Below, in pieces: positions 31,631 through 40,034 of a stretch of DNA of 64,000 nt. A program made the position numbers and the translations under genes. Numbering within the stretch: the stretch's first letter is position 1; every line of letters starts with the position of its first letter. Location of the stretch: IMG/VR virus record IMGVR_UViG_3300029258_001506, positions 1 through 64,000 of that record. One strand, given 5' to 3'. The notes beneath the pieces are model-generated. The model worked only from the letters and a program-made list of their open reading frames with translations, did no database searches and was not told the DNA's origin. The DNA comes from a virus.

Positions 31631-32139
31631 TCGAGTTCGTTGTCGAGGTCGGCCCGGATCGGGTCGACGGGATCTTGGCCGCGGCCGTCGGTCTCGGCGG
31701 GATCGAGCTGCCCCTCGAACCTGTCGGTCCGGACGACCACCGGGAGATCCGATGTCAGGGCGTCCAGGTTGCCCGTGTATCCGCTGACGGCGACGGGTGG
31801 GCACTGGTGGCCTTGCGCTGTATCCAGCCAGTACACGGCTGTCAGGGGCGCTGGAAGGACGTCGAGCGCAAGCTCCGGGATCTGATCCCGGAGGAGAGGC
31901 GGACGAAGGAGAGCGATTGCCAGATGTGCGGCGGGTCCGGATGGCTCCCGGCCGGAGGAGAGCAGGCGACGTTCGTGGCGTCGGCGGCGATCTCGATGGG
32001 GGCGTTCCGCGGGATCCTGCTGTCGAGGGATCGGTTCTCGGCGGCCGAGCTGCAGAAGCGTCTCGGCCTCGGAGCGATCGGCGCGCTGGTAACACCGGGC
32101 GCGCTGGTGCAGAACGGAGGTGATGACAATGGGGCGTGA
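31627..32139 (+). CDS. Hypothetical protein with CxxCxGxG motif
   Basis: 170 residues from ATG 31627 (ATGA overlap). 'SDCQMCGGSGWLPAG' is a single DnaJ-type CxxCxGxG. The first 90 residues are beta-rich with acidic patches; the last 60 form helices with 'FSAAELQKRLGLG'. No family recognised. Confidence 0.62.
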   Translation: MIEFVVEVGPDRVDGILAAAVGLGGIELPLEPVGPDDHREIRCQGVQVARVSADGDGWALVALRCIQPVHGCQGRWKDVERKLRDLIPEERRTKESDCQMCGGSGWLPAGGEQATFVASAAISMGAFRGILLSRDRFSAAELQKRLGLGAIGALVTPGALVQNGGDDNGA

Positions 32140-32425
32140 ACTCGAAGTGATACCGCGACAGGTCGGAGAACAAGTGCTCGCGCTCGACCCGGCCGGTGTG
32201 CCGTACCTGGCTGAGATCGAGCTGGTCGAGATATTCGAGGACGAGGACGACGGCTTCGCTGGCTGGGTCAACGCTCCGGATCCGGGCGAACACTATCCGC
32301 AGAACATGATCGTGTACCTGCTCCGATCGCTCGAGGGTCGTACCGCGATGGACGAGTACGCCGGCGACGTGCACCTCGTCGGTACGAGCTGGGACGACTG
32401 GCCGGGCGAGAGGCCGAGTCGATGA
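32129..32425 (+). CDS. Hypothetical beta protein
   Basis: 98 residues; ATG 32129 chosen because GGAGG lies 8 bp upstream (GTG 32120 and ATG 32123 also in frame). Beta-rich, acidic: 'YLAEIELVEIFEDEDDGFAG', 'DVHLVGTSWDDWPG'. Overlaps both neighbours. Function unknown. Confidence 0.6.
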   Translation: MGRELEVIPRQVGEQVLALDPAGVPYLAEIELVEIFEDEDDGFAGWVNAPDPGEHYPQNMIVYLLRSLEGRTAMDEYAGDVHLVGTSWDDWPGERPSR

Positions 32426-33078
32426 AGTTCGAACTGCAACCGACGAGACCGGAGGCACAAGGCAAGGCGGAGGCCGAGCACTACCCGACACCGCCGGAGC
32501 TGGCGGCCGAGGCATACCGCGCGGTGTATCTGTTACATGCTCGGTCGTTAGATGGTCGACATATGCGAGTGTTAGAGCCTGGCTGTGGTGACGGTGCGCC
32601 GTTCCTGCGAGCGGCAACGATGGGCGTCACCGGCAGACGGTTAGGGTGTGACGTTCGGGAAATAGGAGAACCTGTCACCGGGGCGAGCTTCTTGTCCGGG
32701 GTGGATTTCTTGGACGTCGAGCAGTGCTTCGAGGTCGCCGAGAAGTCGTTCGCCTATCGGAGTTGGGATCTGATCATCACGAACCCGCCGTTCTCGATGG
32801 CCGTCGAGTTCGTCGAGCGCTCCCTCGAGTTGGTGCACCCGTTCGGGCTGGTTGCGATGCTGTTGCAGACCGGCATCGAGGCGTCGAAGAAGCGCGTCGA
32901 GTTCTGGCGCCGGCATCCGTTCGTGGTGAAGTACAACCTCGTCCCCAGGCCAGTGTTCATCAAGGGCGGGGACATGCGGGAGTACGCCATCTACGTCTGG
33001 CCGGGGCCGGCGCTGGCCGCGGCTCTCCGCAACCTCGGCCGGAGCTGGTCGGAGGTGCGCGTGCTCAACTGGCGATGA
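32422..33078 (+). CDS. DNA N6-adenine-type methyltransferase
   Basis: 218 residues. SAM motif I 'RVLEPGCGDGAPFLRAA' (about 49-65), acidic strand 'LGCDVREI', catalytic motif IV 'DLIITNPPFSMAVEFVE' (NPPF 121-124). No target-recognition domain, so probably a small orphan MTase protecting phage DNA. 'EHYPTPPELAAEA' at the N-terminus is typical of phage Dam-like enzymes. Confidence 0.85.
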   Translation: MKFELQPTRPEAQGKAEAEHYPTPPELAAEAYRAVYLLHARSLDGRHMRVLEPGCGDGAPFLRAATMGVTGRRLGCDVREIGEPVTGASFLSGVDFLDVEQCFEVAEKSFAYRSWDLIITNPPFSMAVEFVERSLELVHPFGLVAMLLQTGIEASKKRVEFWRRHPFVVKYNLVPRPVFIKGGDMREYAIYVWPGPALAAALRNLGRSWSEVRVLNWR

Positions 33079-33446
33079 CACCGAGCCTCGAAGATGTGAT
33101 CGCTGCGCTGCGCACGATCCGGATGCACTCGACGAGTGACGAGTACCAGATACACGTCGCGGTATCGACGGCGCTAACCGACCACGGGATCGACCACGCG
33201 CACGAGGTACGGATTGCTGAACGCAGCCGGATCGACTTCGTCGCCGGCCGGGTTGGTGTCGAGGTGAAGCGCGGCAAGCCGAACACCGCGGCGGTCGCCG
33301 AGCAGCTCGAGCGGTACTGCGCGTCGGACCAACTCGACGCGGTGATCCTCGTCACCGAGCGCGGGCTGTTCACGTACCCGCGGGAGTGCAACGGGAAGCG
33401 CGTCGAGCGCGTGGTGCTGAGCAAGCGCTGGGGGTTGGCAACGTGA
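33075..33446 (+). CDS. Small PD-(D/E)XK nuclease-like protein
   Basis: 123 residues from ATG 33075 (ATGA overlap). 'HEVRIAERSRIDFVAGRVGV' then EVKRG gives the D...ExK active-site spacing of the PD-(D/E)XK fold, with 'LDAVILVTERG' as the next core strand. Could be a Holliday-junction or repair nuclease; lies between a methyltransferase and a helicase. Confidence 0.7.
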   Translation: MTPSLEDVIAALRTIRMHSTSDEYQIHVAVSTALTDHGIDHAHEVRIAERSRIDFVAGRVGVEVKRGKPNTAAVAEQLERYCASDQLDAVILVTERGLFTYPRECNGKRVERVVLSKRWGLAT

Positions 33447-35263
33447 CCAGGATCCCGGACTACCTCGCCGAGCCGTCGCTGTCTGGTCATCTGTACGGAC
33501 AGATGGACTACAGCAACAAGGGAGATAAGGATTCGTTCTACCTGGCCGGCGAGCCGGCGATGCGAGAGCTGGCGAAGCGGCTGTTCCCTGGCGCGGTCAC
33601 GTACCACCGAGAGATCGTGCGCTTCCGTGCTACGCGTCGAGCAGTCGGCGATCTGAACTGGTTCCTGCTCCGATACCCGCTCGAGCTGACCGACAATGCG
33701 AAGGAGAAAATCGCCGAGGTGATGCCGGCCGCGATCGAGCACGCACTCCGTAGAGAGAGGAATACCAAACTCGAACTTGCTACTACGCCTCCGACATTCC
33801 TGGCGCAGCTGTACGATTATCAGCGAGAGGGAGCTGCGTTCATGATCGCCAACGAGCGCGCGCTCCTCGCCGATGGCACGGGGACGGGCAAAACGTTCAC
33901 GGCGCTGGGAGCAGCGGCGACCGTCAACAGGTACCCGATCCTGTGTGTTGTCCAGCCGCACGTTCAATTTCAATGGCGACGAGTGATCGGAGCGCTGTTC
34001 GATCTGCCTGGCGAATACCAGCTCGACATCGAGGACGACCAGTTCACCGTCGCCGATAAGCGCGGCGAATCGTTGGTCCACATCTGCGCTGGGCTCAAGC
34101 CGTCGGCGCTGCCGGACAAGCCGTTTGTTATCTGTCACTACTCGATACTCAGGGCCTGGGGCGAGAGGCTGCTCGAGTACGGGTTCCCGACACTGATTTA
34201 CGACGAGGTCCAGGAGCTGCGTCACACAGGGACTGCGAAGTACTCCGAGGCGTCGAAGTTGTCGTCGGCTGCCGACAACGTCTGGGGCCTGAGCGGGACT
34301 CCGATCTTCGGGTACGGCTCAGAGATTTGGGCGGTACTCAACGCGATCGATTTTCATTGCCTTTCAGATTACGAGGCGTTCACCCGCGAATGGTGCACCG
34401 GGTACGGGGAGAAGATCGTCAAGGAACCTAGCGTGCTGAACGATCACCTCCGCCGAGAGGGATTGATGATAAGGCGCAGGCTTCACGAGGTCGAGGCCCA
34501 GATGCCGAAGTCCCTCCGGAAAGTCCAGCCGGTCGAGAAGGACGACGACGTGTACTCCGAGGCGATCGGCGTGGCGGTGGAGTTGGCGAACCAGTACGAC
34601 AGGACAAACGAATTTCACACGCGCGGAAAGATGGCGCGAGAGATTGAGCAAAGGACCAGGAGAGCAACGGGGGTTTCTAAGGCTGGATACGTCGCGCACT
34701 TTGTCCGTGCGCTGCTCGAGGCCGGCGAGAAGGTGATGCTGTTCGCTTGGCATCACGACGTTCACAACATCTTGACCGAGCACCTCTCCGAGTTCGAACC
34801 AGCAGTGCTCACTGGACGGCAGACCACGAAACAGAAGGACGGAGCGCTGCGCAGGTTCGTCCGAGGAGAGACCAACCTGGCGCAGCTGTCGCTCCGCTCA
34901 GCGGCCGGGCTCGACGGCCTGCAGCACCGGGCGACCTGCGGTGTGTTCGCCGAGCTGGACTGGTCTCCGGCGGTGCACACTCAATGTGAAGCGCGGCTGG
35001 CGCGCATCGGATATAACCCGGACCTGACGGAGTTCCCGTTCTGGTACTGCGTCACCGACGCAGGGTTCGACGAGGTGATGCTAGACGTGCTCGGGCTCAA
35101 GACTGCGCAGTTCGTCGGCATCATGGACGACGAGCCGGAGAGCGAGGAAGAACGCCAGCTCGCAGAGCAGGCCGCGGACAACCGAATCAGGCGCATCGTT
35201 GAGAAGTTGAAACACGAGGAGCGTTCGAAGTGCCCACGGTGGTACTGCGGTATTGACAGATAG
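33443..35263 (+). CDS. SNF2-like superfamily 2 helicase
   Basis: 606 residues from GTG 33443. Helicase motifs in order: 'LYDYQREGAAFM' (Q), 'LLADGTGTGKTFTALG' (I, 143-157), 'YDEVQE' (II, D255-E256), 'LSGTPIFG' (III, 285 on), 'FAWHHDVHN' (IV), 'SLRSAAGLDGLQH' (V) and 'CEARLARIGY' (VI). DEVQ rather than DEAH. Phage SNF2-like helicases act in recombination or replication; here next to an MTase and nuclease, which also suggests a defence- or repair-type set. Confidence 0.88.
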   Translation: MTRIPDYLAEPSLSGHLYGQMDYSNKGDKDSFYLAGEPAMRELAKRLFPGAVTYHREIVRFRATRRAVGDLNWFLLRYPLELTDNAKEKIAEVMPAAIEHALRRERNTKLELATTPPTFLAQLYDYQREGAAFMIANERALLADGTGTGKTFTALGAAATVNRYPILCVVQPHVQFQWRRVIGALFDLPGEYQLDIEDDQFTVADKRGESLVHICAGLKPSALPDKPFVICHYSILRAWGERLLEYGFPTLIYDEVQELRHTGTAKYSEASKLSSAADNVWGLSGTPIFGYGSEIWAVLNAIDFHCLSDYEAFTREWCTGYGEKIVKEPSVLNDHLRREGLMIRRRLHEVEAQMPKSLRKVQPVEKDDDVYSEAIGVAVELANQYDRTNEFHTRGKMAREIEQRTRRATGVSKAGYVAHFVRALLEAGEKVMLFAWHHDVHNILTEHLSEFEPAVLTGRQTTKQKDGALRRFVRGETNLAQLSLRSAAGLDGLQHRATCGVFAELDWSPAVHTQCEARLARIGYNPDLTEFPFWYCVTDAGFDEVMLDVLGLKTAQFVGIMDDEPESEEERQLAEQAADNRIRRIVEKLKHEERSKCPRWYCGIDR

Positions 35264-35282
35264 TGTCTGAATGATCTATTCT
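35253..35282 (+). promoter_or_regulatory. Promoter before RHH gene
   Basis: Consensus TTGACA (35253-35258), 18-bp spacer, TATTCT (35277-35282), overlapping the end of the helicase gene. The RHH ATG is 11 bp downstream of the -10, so the leader is very short or absent. Confidence 0.55.
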
Positions 35283-35293
35283 GGTGACTAGCG

Positions 35294-35512
35294 ATGGCGA
35301 TGCAGAAACAAATGGTCTCGTTCTCCGGGCCGCAACTTGCGTTCCTTCGAAGTAGAGCGAGGAGACTTGGACTGTCTGTGTCGGAGCTAGTGAGAACAGC
35401 GGTGACTGAGTATTGGGAAAGTCATCCGCTGAACGGAGTTGATCATGATGACCACTACCACGGAAAGCAAGAAGGAGACCCGACGGGGGCCGGTGATCAT
35501 CGAAGGAACTGA
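35294..35512 (+). CDS. Ribbon-helix-helix (CopG-like) regulator
   Basis: 72 residues. N-terminal 45 residues fit RHH: strand 'KQMVSFSG', helix 'QLAFLRSRARRLG', turn 'LSVSELVRTAVTEYWE'. The last about 22 residues (His/Asp/Gly-rich) overlap the start of the next gene and look like read-through, so the original stop may have been lost. Confidence 0.65.
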   Translation: MAMQKQMVSFSGPQLAFLRSRARRLGLSVSELVRTAVTEYWESHPLNGVDHDDHYHGKQEGDPTGAGDHRRN

Positions 35513-35651
35513 CGAGCAGCTCCGCGAGTTGCTGCGTCTGCTTGCCGACGAGCGCCAGGACCATCGCCGAGTGCTCGAGCAGTACCAGCGAATGATCGAG
35601 AGGCAGGCCGCGGAGATCAATCGCTTGAAGGCTCGGAGGCTCGCGTCGTAA
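35445..35651 (+). CDS. Small coiled-coil protein
   Basis: 68 residues from ATG 35445 (GGAG upstream; ATG 35448 also possible). Basic-acidic N-terminus then a coil 'LRELLRLLADERQDHRRVLE' to 'RQAAEINRLKARR'. Overlaps the RHH gene by 68 bp in another frame. Unknown. Confidence 0.6.
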   Translation: MMTTTTESKKETRRGPVIIEGTDEQLRELLRLLADERQDHRRVLEQYQRMIERQAAEINRLKARRLAS

Positions 35652-35672
35652 CAGAATCAACGAGGGGCGGAG

Positions 35673-36173
35673 ATGAAGGCGATCACAATCTGGGGCGCGT
35701 GGGCGGCGGCGATCATGCACCTCGACAAGCGCGTCGAGAATAGAGTCTGGTCACCGTCGAGCACGGAACTGTCAGGAGCGTTCGCGCTTCACTCAGGAGT
35801 AAACCTCGGAGCCACCTCGAGCAGGAGCGCGGCCGACCGCGAGATCAACGGAGTGATCGACATGGCGTACCGGGCCGGCTGGCTGTGCCGGTGGGTCGCT
35901 CCCGGAGTGACCGTGTTCAAGCGCGGCAACGAGACGGCCGTGATCGAGTGGCCGAAGGTACCGCTCGGTCAGGTGTTCGCCGTGGCCCAGCTCGGCGGGA
36001 TGCTGTACACTCCGGAGGGCGAGGATCCGCGGAGGCCGTGGTGCGTTCCCGGTCAACACCATTGGGTTCTGGCTAACGTCAAGATGCTCAAGAACCCGGT
36101 CGCGTGTCGAGGTCGACAGCGACTCTGGAACCTCCCGCCGCTCGTCGAGCGCGCGGTACGGGCCCAGCTGTGA
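35673..36173 (+). CDS. ASCH-domain protein
   Basis: 166 residues. 'MKAITIWGAWAAAIMHLDKR' with VENRVW at the N-terminus and 'HHWVLANVKMLKNPVACRGR' with LWNLPP at the C-terminus are the classic ASCH/PUA-like phage signature. Second ASCH protein of the window (see 30974). Predicted RNA or modified-base binding. Confidence 0.8.
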   Translation: MKAITIWGAWAAAIMHLDKRVENRVWSPSSTELSGAFALHSGVNLGATSSRSAADREINGVIDMAYRAGWLCRWVAPGVTVFKRGNETAVIEWPKVPLGQVFAVAQLGGMLYTPEGEDPRRPWCVPGQHHWVLANVKMLKNPVACRGRQRLWNLPPLVERAVRAQL

Positions 36174-36221
36174 CCAAGCAATCTCACCGGAAGAAGCGCC
36201 GGCGGAAGGAGACCGAACAAC

Positions 36222-36500
36222 ATGGTCGAGTTTACCAGCGAACCAGCGCGCGAGCTGACACCGGAGGAGAGGATCGCCGAACTCGAGCAGGCGCTCGAGC
36301 AGGTGCGCGACCGATACCAGACGACGGTCCGGACGATCAAGGCCGCTCTCGGTGACGACCAGCGCTCGAAGGGCGGAGGCTACCCGGAGCAGGAGCTAGC
36401 CAAGGACATCGAGCGGATTCGCGCGGAGCGCGACAACCTGGCGCGCGAGTGCGAGCTGACACGAGAGGCACGCGACCGGGCCGAGGCGCTGGTCCGATGA
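36222..36500 (+). CDS. Coiled-coil protein
   Basis: 92 residues; GGAAGGAG about 10 bp upstream. Two helices, 'ERIAELEQALEQVRDRYQ' and 'ERDNLARECELTREARDRA', form coiled coils. Overlaps the next gene (ATGA). No function known. Confidence 0.62.
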   Translation: MVEFTSEPARELTPEERIAELEQALEQVRDRYQTTVRTIKAALGDDQRSKGGGYPEQELAKDIERIRAERDNLARECELTREARDRAEALVR

Positions 36501-36640
36501 CTGACGCGCTGATCGTGTTCGCGGTGGTTCTGCATCTGCTCACGCTGCTCGGCATCAACGCGAAGCTCAGCAGGATCAAGAAGCTGCTCGAGACACCGGC
36601 CGCGGTCAAGCGGCTCGAAGAAATGGAGGGCAACCGGTGA
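36497..36640 (+). CDS. Very small membrane protein
   Basis: 47 residues from ATG 36497 (ATGA overlap). Residues 3-20 'DALIVFAVVLHLLTLLGI' form a transmembrane helix, followed by a basic-amphipathic tail 'AKLSRIKKLLETPAA'. Overlaps the next gene by GTGA. Possibly superinfection-exclusion or membrane targeting; inferred only. Confidence 0.6.
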   Translation: MTDALIVFAVVLHLLTLLGINAKLSRIKKLLETPAAVKRLEEMEGNR

Positions 36641-36897
36641 GACGATTCTCGTGTCCAAACTGTAGAGACAAGATGTGCGTCACCAGACAGGGCAACCTCG
36701 ACGAGTCGACCTGGAAGAAGAAGCGCGGAGGCTGGGTCAAGAAGAAGGCGCCGAGCCGATACCTACTCGAGCTGACGTGCCGCGGCCGAAGCGGAACGTG
36801 CAGCAAGCCAGACAACCGGCTCACGATCCAGATCAAGGCTCCGAGCAAGGCGCTGGCGATCAGGCGTGCGCGCGTCGCAACCGCGACCGGTCAATGA
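36637..36897 (+). CDS. Small zinc-ribbon protein
   Basis: 86 residues from GTG 36637. 'RFSCPNCRDKMCVTR' and 'LTCRGRSGTCSKPDNR' supply four or more Cys; very basic overall ('STWKKKRGGWVKKKAPSR'). Likely nucleic-acid-binding. Confidence 0.63.
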   Translation: MRRFSCPNCRDKMCVTRQGNLDESTWKKKRGGWVKKKAPSRYLLELTCRGRSGTCSKPDNRLTIQIKAPSKALAIRRARVATATGQ

Positions 36898-37130
36898 CTC
36901 TCGCCTGGAAGCGAGAGGTCCGTCCGCTGATCTGGGATAGTCAGTACGACTCGACCGACGACAACGGCGATCGATTCCGGATCGTCCGCAACCGGCGGAC
37001 GCGATCGATCAGTCTCACGATCTGGCGCGGTCGAGCTTTCGCCAGCGAGACATTCAAGCACATCCCATCGGTCAGGCTGGCCAAGAAGTTCGCCGAGACC
37101 AGGAGAGCTGGTTTCGGCCTGACTTGGTAG
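36894..37130 (+). CDS. Small basic beta protein
   Basis: 78 residues from ATG 36894 (ATGA overlap). Beta hairpins 'DRFRIVRNRRTRSISLTIWR' then a basic helix. Ends the operon before cassette 3. No family recognised. Confidence 0.6.
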   Translation: MTLAWKREVRPLIWDSQYDSTDDNGDRFRIVRNRRTRSISLTIWRGRAFASETFKHIPSVRLAKKFAETRRAGFGLTW

Positions 37131-37141
37131 CGAGACAGCGC

Positions 37142-37240
37142 TCGAAACCCTTGCGGCAGCAGGGCGAAAACTTTTTTAAAAAAAAGTAAAAAAAAGATGT
37201 TGACAGGCTCGGGATACCGTGTCACACTGTAACCATGATG
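37142..37240 (+). promoter_or_regulatory. Repeated promoter cassette, copy 3
   Basis: Upstream block 'TCGAAACCCTTGCGGCAGCA', A/T palindrome, TTGACA 37200-37205, 17-bp spacer with TGACA/TGTCA arms, CACACT 37223-37228, GTAACC, ATGATG at 37235. Confidence 0.85.
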
Positions 37241-37276
37241 AGGGACACACAAGACACCAACACCGCGGAGGAAAAG

Positions 37277-37576
37277 ATGTCCTACAGCAACACTCCGATC
37301 GTCGTCGAGTTCGAGACCACCAACTGTCGGACCAAGGCCGTCAAGGTCCAGACCTACCAGGGCATCGACTCCGGCCTGCTCAAGGTTCGGGAGGGTCACT
37401 ACTGCGCGACCCGGCAGATGTTCCTCCGCGGGCCCCGCGGCGGTGACTACGCGCTGACCACGTACACTAATGGTTATTGGGCGCTCATCAACCTGAACGG
37501 CGGCAAGCTGATCCGCGACGGGTACGTCGACGAGAGCTTCCCCCGGGTGATCAAGCTGGACGCGGTAGAGAACTAG
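37277..37576 (+). CDS. Hypothetical beta protein
   Basis: 99 residues from ATG 37277 (GCGGAGGA upstream); leader ATGATG at 37235 is in frame and adds 14 residues. Beta-rich: 'PIVVEFETTNCRTKAVKVQT', 'GDYALTTYTNGYWALINLNG'. First gene of an operon with a PP-loop enzyme. Unknown. Confidence 0.62.
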   Translation: MSYSNTPIVVEFETTNCRTKAVKVQTYQGIDSGLLKVREGHYCATRQMFLRGPRGGDYALTTYTNGYWALINLNGGKLIRDGYVDESFPRVIKLDAVEN

Positions 37577-37588
37577 GGAGAGTTGACG

Positions 37589-38698
37589 ATGACCACCGAC
37601 AAAATCGAAATCACGATCGACGGCAACTGCGGCAACCTCCCGGCTCCGCGCAACGTGAAGGCGCCGACCGCCGAGGAGCAGGACGCGATCGACATGATCA
37701 AGGCCGGCGATGTCACCGGCTGGGAGCTGTTCGAGTCCGTGGTCGTCGCGTTCTCCGGTGGCAAGGATTCGCTGGCCGCGGTGTTGCAGCTCCTCGAGCT
37801 GGGGTGTCCGCGGGAGAAGCTCGAGCTGTGGCACCACGAGATCGACGGACGCGAGTCCGTGTCGGCCTTCATGGACTGGCCGATCACTCCGGACTATTGC
37901 CAGCGAGTCGCCGACGCGCTCGAGCTGCCGCTCCGCTACTCCTGGAAGCAGCACGGGTTCCGCGGTGAGATGCTGCGCAACGACCGGCCGACCGCTCCGA
38001 CCTCGTTCGAGTGCGGCGACGGCGAGACCAGGACCACCGGCGGCAAGGGCAAGAACGGAACGCGGATGAAGTTCCCGGCCGTGTCCGCCGACCTGCAGGC
38101 GCGCTGGTGCTCGAGCTACCTCAAGATCGACGTCGCTGCCACCGCTTACCGGAACGACCCGCGTTTCAAGCAGGGCGGCCGGTTCATGATGATCACCGGC
38201 GAGCGTCGCGAGGAGAGCGCGAACCGCGCGAAGTACGCCGAGACCGAGCGTCACAAGTCGAGCAACTCGAAGCGGACCGTCATCCAGTGGCGGTCGGTGA
38301 TCGACTGGACCGAGGCCGAGGTCTGGGAGATCATCGAGCGGCACGGCGTCACCCCTCACCCCTGTTATCGGGCCGGGTTCGGTCGCTGCTCCTGCGCGTT
38401 CTGCATCTTCGGTTCTCCGAACCAGATGGCCGCCGCGGCCGACCTGCTCCCGGAGCAGTTCGACGAGCTGGTCAAGGTCGAGAATGAGATCGGGTACACG
38501 ATGCACAGCCGGAAGGTCAAGCGCCAGACGGTCGGCGTCGACCTGCTCGAGTACGTCGCCAGGGGCGAGAGCTTCGCGGCCGACGCTCCCGCCGAGGTCC
38601 GGGAGGCGTGCGGCTCGAGGGAGTACACCGGGCCCGTGCTGACCGACTCCTGGCAGCTCCCGGCCGGGGCGTTCGGCGAGTCGAACGGGCCCAGCTGA
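37589..38698 (+). CDS. PAPS-reductase-like PP-loop ATPase, copy 1
   Basis: 369 residues from ATG 37589. PP-loop 'VVVAFSGGKDSLAAVLQLL' (SGGKDS 56-61); 'RFMMITGERREESANRAK' is the second PAPS-family motif; 'GFGRCSCAFCIFG' is a Cys cluster possibly binding Fe-S or zinc. Enzymes of this superfamily (CysH, DndC) adenylylate substrates or move sulphur. In phages the substrate is unknown; DNA or tRNA modification or sulphur metabolism are possible. Confidence 0.85.
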   Translation: MTTDKIEITIDGNCGNLPAPRNVKAPTAEEQDAIDMIKAGDVTGWELFESVVVAFSGGKDSLAAVLQLLELGCPREKLELWHHEIDGRESVSAFMDWPITPDYCQRVADALELPLRYSWKQHGFRGEMLRNDRPTAPTSFECGDGETRTTGGKGKNGTRMKFPAVSADLQARWCSSYLKIDVAATAYRNDPRFKQGGRFMMITGERREESANRAKYAETERHKSSNSKRTVIQWRSVIDWTEAEVWEIIERHGVTPHPCYRAGFGRCSCAFCIFGSPNQMAAAADLLPEQFDELVKVENEIGYTMHSRKVKRQTVGVDLLEYVARGESFAADAPAEVREACGSREYTGPVLTDSWQLPAGAFGESNGPS

Positions 38699-38699
38699 G

Positions 38700-38799
38700 C
38701 CGGAAACCCTTGCGGGAGTAGGGCGAAAACTTTTTTTAAAAAAAAGTGAAAAAAGTTGTTGACACCTCCCAGGGGCTATGTCACACTGTAACCATGATG
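38700..38799 (+). promoter_or_regulatory. Repeated promoter cassette, copy 4
   Basis: 'CCGGAAACCCTTGCGGGAGT' block, A/T palindrome, TTGACA 38759-38764, spacer CCTCCCAGGGGCTATGT, CACACT 38782-38787, GTAACC, ATGATG at 38794. Nearly identical to copies 1 and 7. Confidence 0.85.
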
Positions 38800-38829
38800 A
38801 GGGACACAACAAACACCACGGAGGAGAAA

Positions 38830-39036
38830 ATGAGCCAGGTCGAAATCAATCACGAGGAGCTGCAGATGAAGGCCCGCAACATGACCGACGACGAGCTGTT
38901 CTTCGTCCGCGACGACGCGAAGGCGGCCTGGCTGGCGATGCCCGACAATCCGAAGGGCCGCGTCTACCGCTGGGAGATGTGCTACGCACTCAACGAGATC
39001 GCCCGCCGCGGCCTGGCCGTCGACGGCTGGAACTAG
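38830..39036 (+). CDS. Small helical protein
   Basis: 68 residues from ATG 38830 (CGGAGGAG upstream); leader ATGATG at 38794 in frame. Helical: 'HEELQMKARNMTDDELFFVR', 'YRWEMCYALNEIARRGLAV'. Unknown. Confidence 0.62.
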   Translation: MSQVEINHEELQMKARNMTDDELFFVRDDAKAAWLAMPDNPKGRVYRWEMCYALNEIARRGLAVDGWN

Positions 39037-39046
39037 GGAGGGCACG

Positions 39047-39517
39047 ATGAACGACCGCGAGAAAATCGACAGGCTGCTCAACGACGAGTGGAACCACGCC
39101 GCGGCGGCCGGCGACGCCGGCCGGCTGGCCGAACTGCGGCTGGCCTTCGAGAACAACGAGCTGAGCATCGGAGACCAGCCGGTGCTCGTCCGGGGCCTGA
39201 CCGACAACCAGACCGCGATCGCCTGCGACGTCTACCCGGAGAGCGACGACATCCTGGCGAGCGGCAAGACCTGGATCCTGTTCCGGAGCGTCGACCGGGT
39301 CCGCGACGTGATCTCCGAGCGCGACAACCTGATCGACGAGTGCGTCGACCGGGCTCTCGGAAATAACCTCGACATGACCGAGGCTCAAGAGGCGTTCACG
39401 ATCCGCGCTGCGACCAAGTCGATCGCCAGCTTGTGTGAGAAGCTCTACAAGGCAATCTCACCGGCGATCAACCGGCCGACCACTACCGACACCGCCCGCC
39501 GACTGGGCCGGGCATAG
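39047..39517 (+). CDS. Hypothetical protein
   Basis: 156 residues, GGGAGGGCACG before ATG. N-terminal helix, central beta 'TWILFRSVDRVRDVISER', then helical C-terminus ending in 'TTTDTARRLGRA'. No family recognised. Confidence 0.6.
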   Translation: MNDREKIDRLLNDEWNHAAAAGDAGRLAELRLAFENNELSIGDQPVLVRGLTDNQTAIACDVYPESDDILASGKTWILFRSVDRVRDVISERDNLIDECVDRALGNNLDMTEAQEAFTIRAATKSIASLCEKLYKAISPAINRPTTTDTARRLGRA

Positions 39518-39527
39518 GGGGCACACG

Positions 39528-39908
39528 ATGAACGTCAAGACGAAACGAGTTTACTTGCTAGCACAACTCGCCGCGGCCGGGTTCCAGAACGCGTCGAGGC
39601 GGCGAGAGTTGCAGGTCCGGACCATCTTCGATCAGGACGACGACGGGCAACGGTTCGAGCGGTTGCTCAAGGCCGGCGTCGAGGAGTGGACCGGCGATAC
39701 GGTCAGCTGGTCCGAGGGGCTCAAGATGATCGAGCCAGGCCAGCGGGTCGACGTCGAGGTCGCCGAGCGTAACGAGATGCGCGAGCTGCTCGACATCGTG
39801 ACCGTGACCTGTCCCACCGACGCCGAGCACAACGAGCGACTGTGCGAGGAGCACCGCGAGAAGGTACGCAAGTTCAACGCCAGCATAGATCGATTGTCGC
39901 GCTGCTAA
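39528..39908 (+). CDS. Hypothetical protein
   Basis: 126 residues from ATG 39528 after GGGGGCACACG. Mixed fold: basic N-terminus, 'GQRVDVEVAERNEMRELLDI' and a C-terminal charged helix 'EHNERLCEEHREKVRKFN'. Last gene before cassette 5. Confidence 0.6.
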   Translation: MNVKTKRVYLLAQLAAAGFQNASRRRELQVRTIFDQDDDGQRFERLLKAGVEEWTGDTVSWSEGLKMIEPGQRVDVEVAERNEMRELLDIVTVTCPTDAEHNERLCEEHREKVRKFNASIDRLSRC

Positions 39909-39918
39909 CCAGTTCCCA

Positions 39919-40020
39919 GCCCCGCAAACGCCCGCCGCTGTAGGTCCAGAAAAAAAGTGAAAAAAGTTAAAAAAAGATGTTGACAGGTCCGCGGTCCCGT
40001 GTCACACTGTAACCATGATG
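39919..40020 (+). promoter_or_regulatory. Repeated promoter cassette, copy 5
   Basis: 'GTAGGTCCAGAAAAAAAGTG' upstream subtype, TTGACA 39980-39985, spacer with GGTCCGCGGTCCC dyad and TGACA/TGTCA arms, CACACT 40003-40008, GTAACC, ATGATG at 40015. Same spacer as copy 8. Confidence 0.85.
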
Positions 40021-40034
40021 AACGAAACAAACAC

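Noticed and set aside
30938-32617. 559-codon minus-strand open frame over the ASCH and neighbouring genes
   Set aside because: Arg/Pro/Ser-rich composition, no ribosome site, and full overlap with several well-supported plus-strand genes.
36170-36355. GTG-started frame after the ASCH gene
   Set aside because: Beyond the first 15 codons it is an Arg-rich shadow of the coiled-coil gene at 36222, which has better coding character.
36941-38812. Long minus-strand open frame across cassette 3 and the PP-loop gene
   Set aside because: Crosses a promoter cassette and a PP-loop gene with intact motifs; composition is typical of an antisense shadow.
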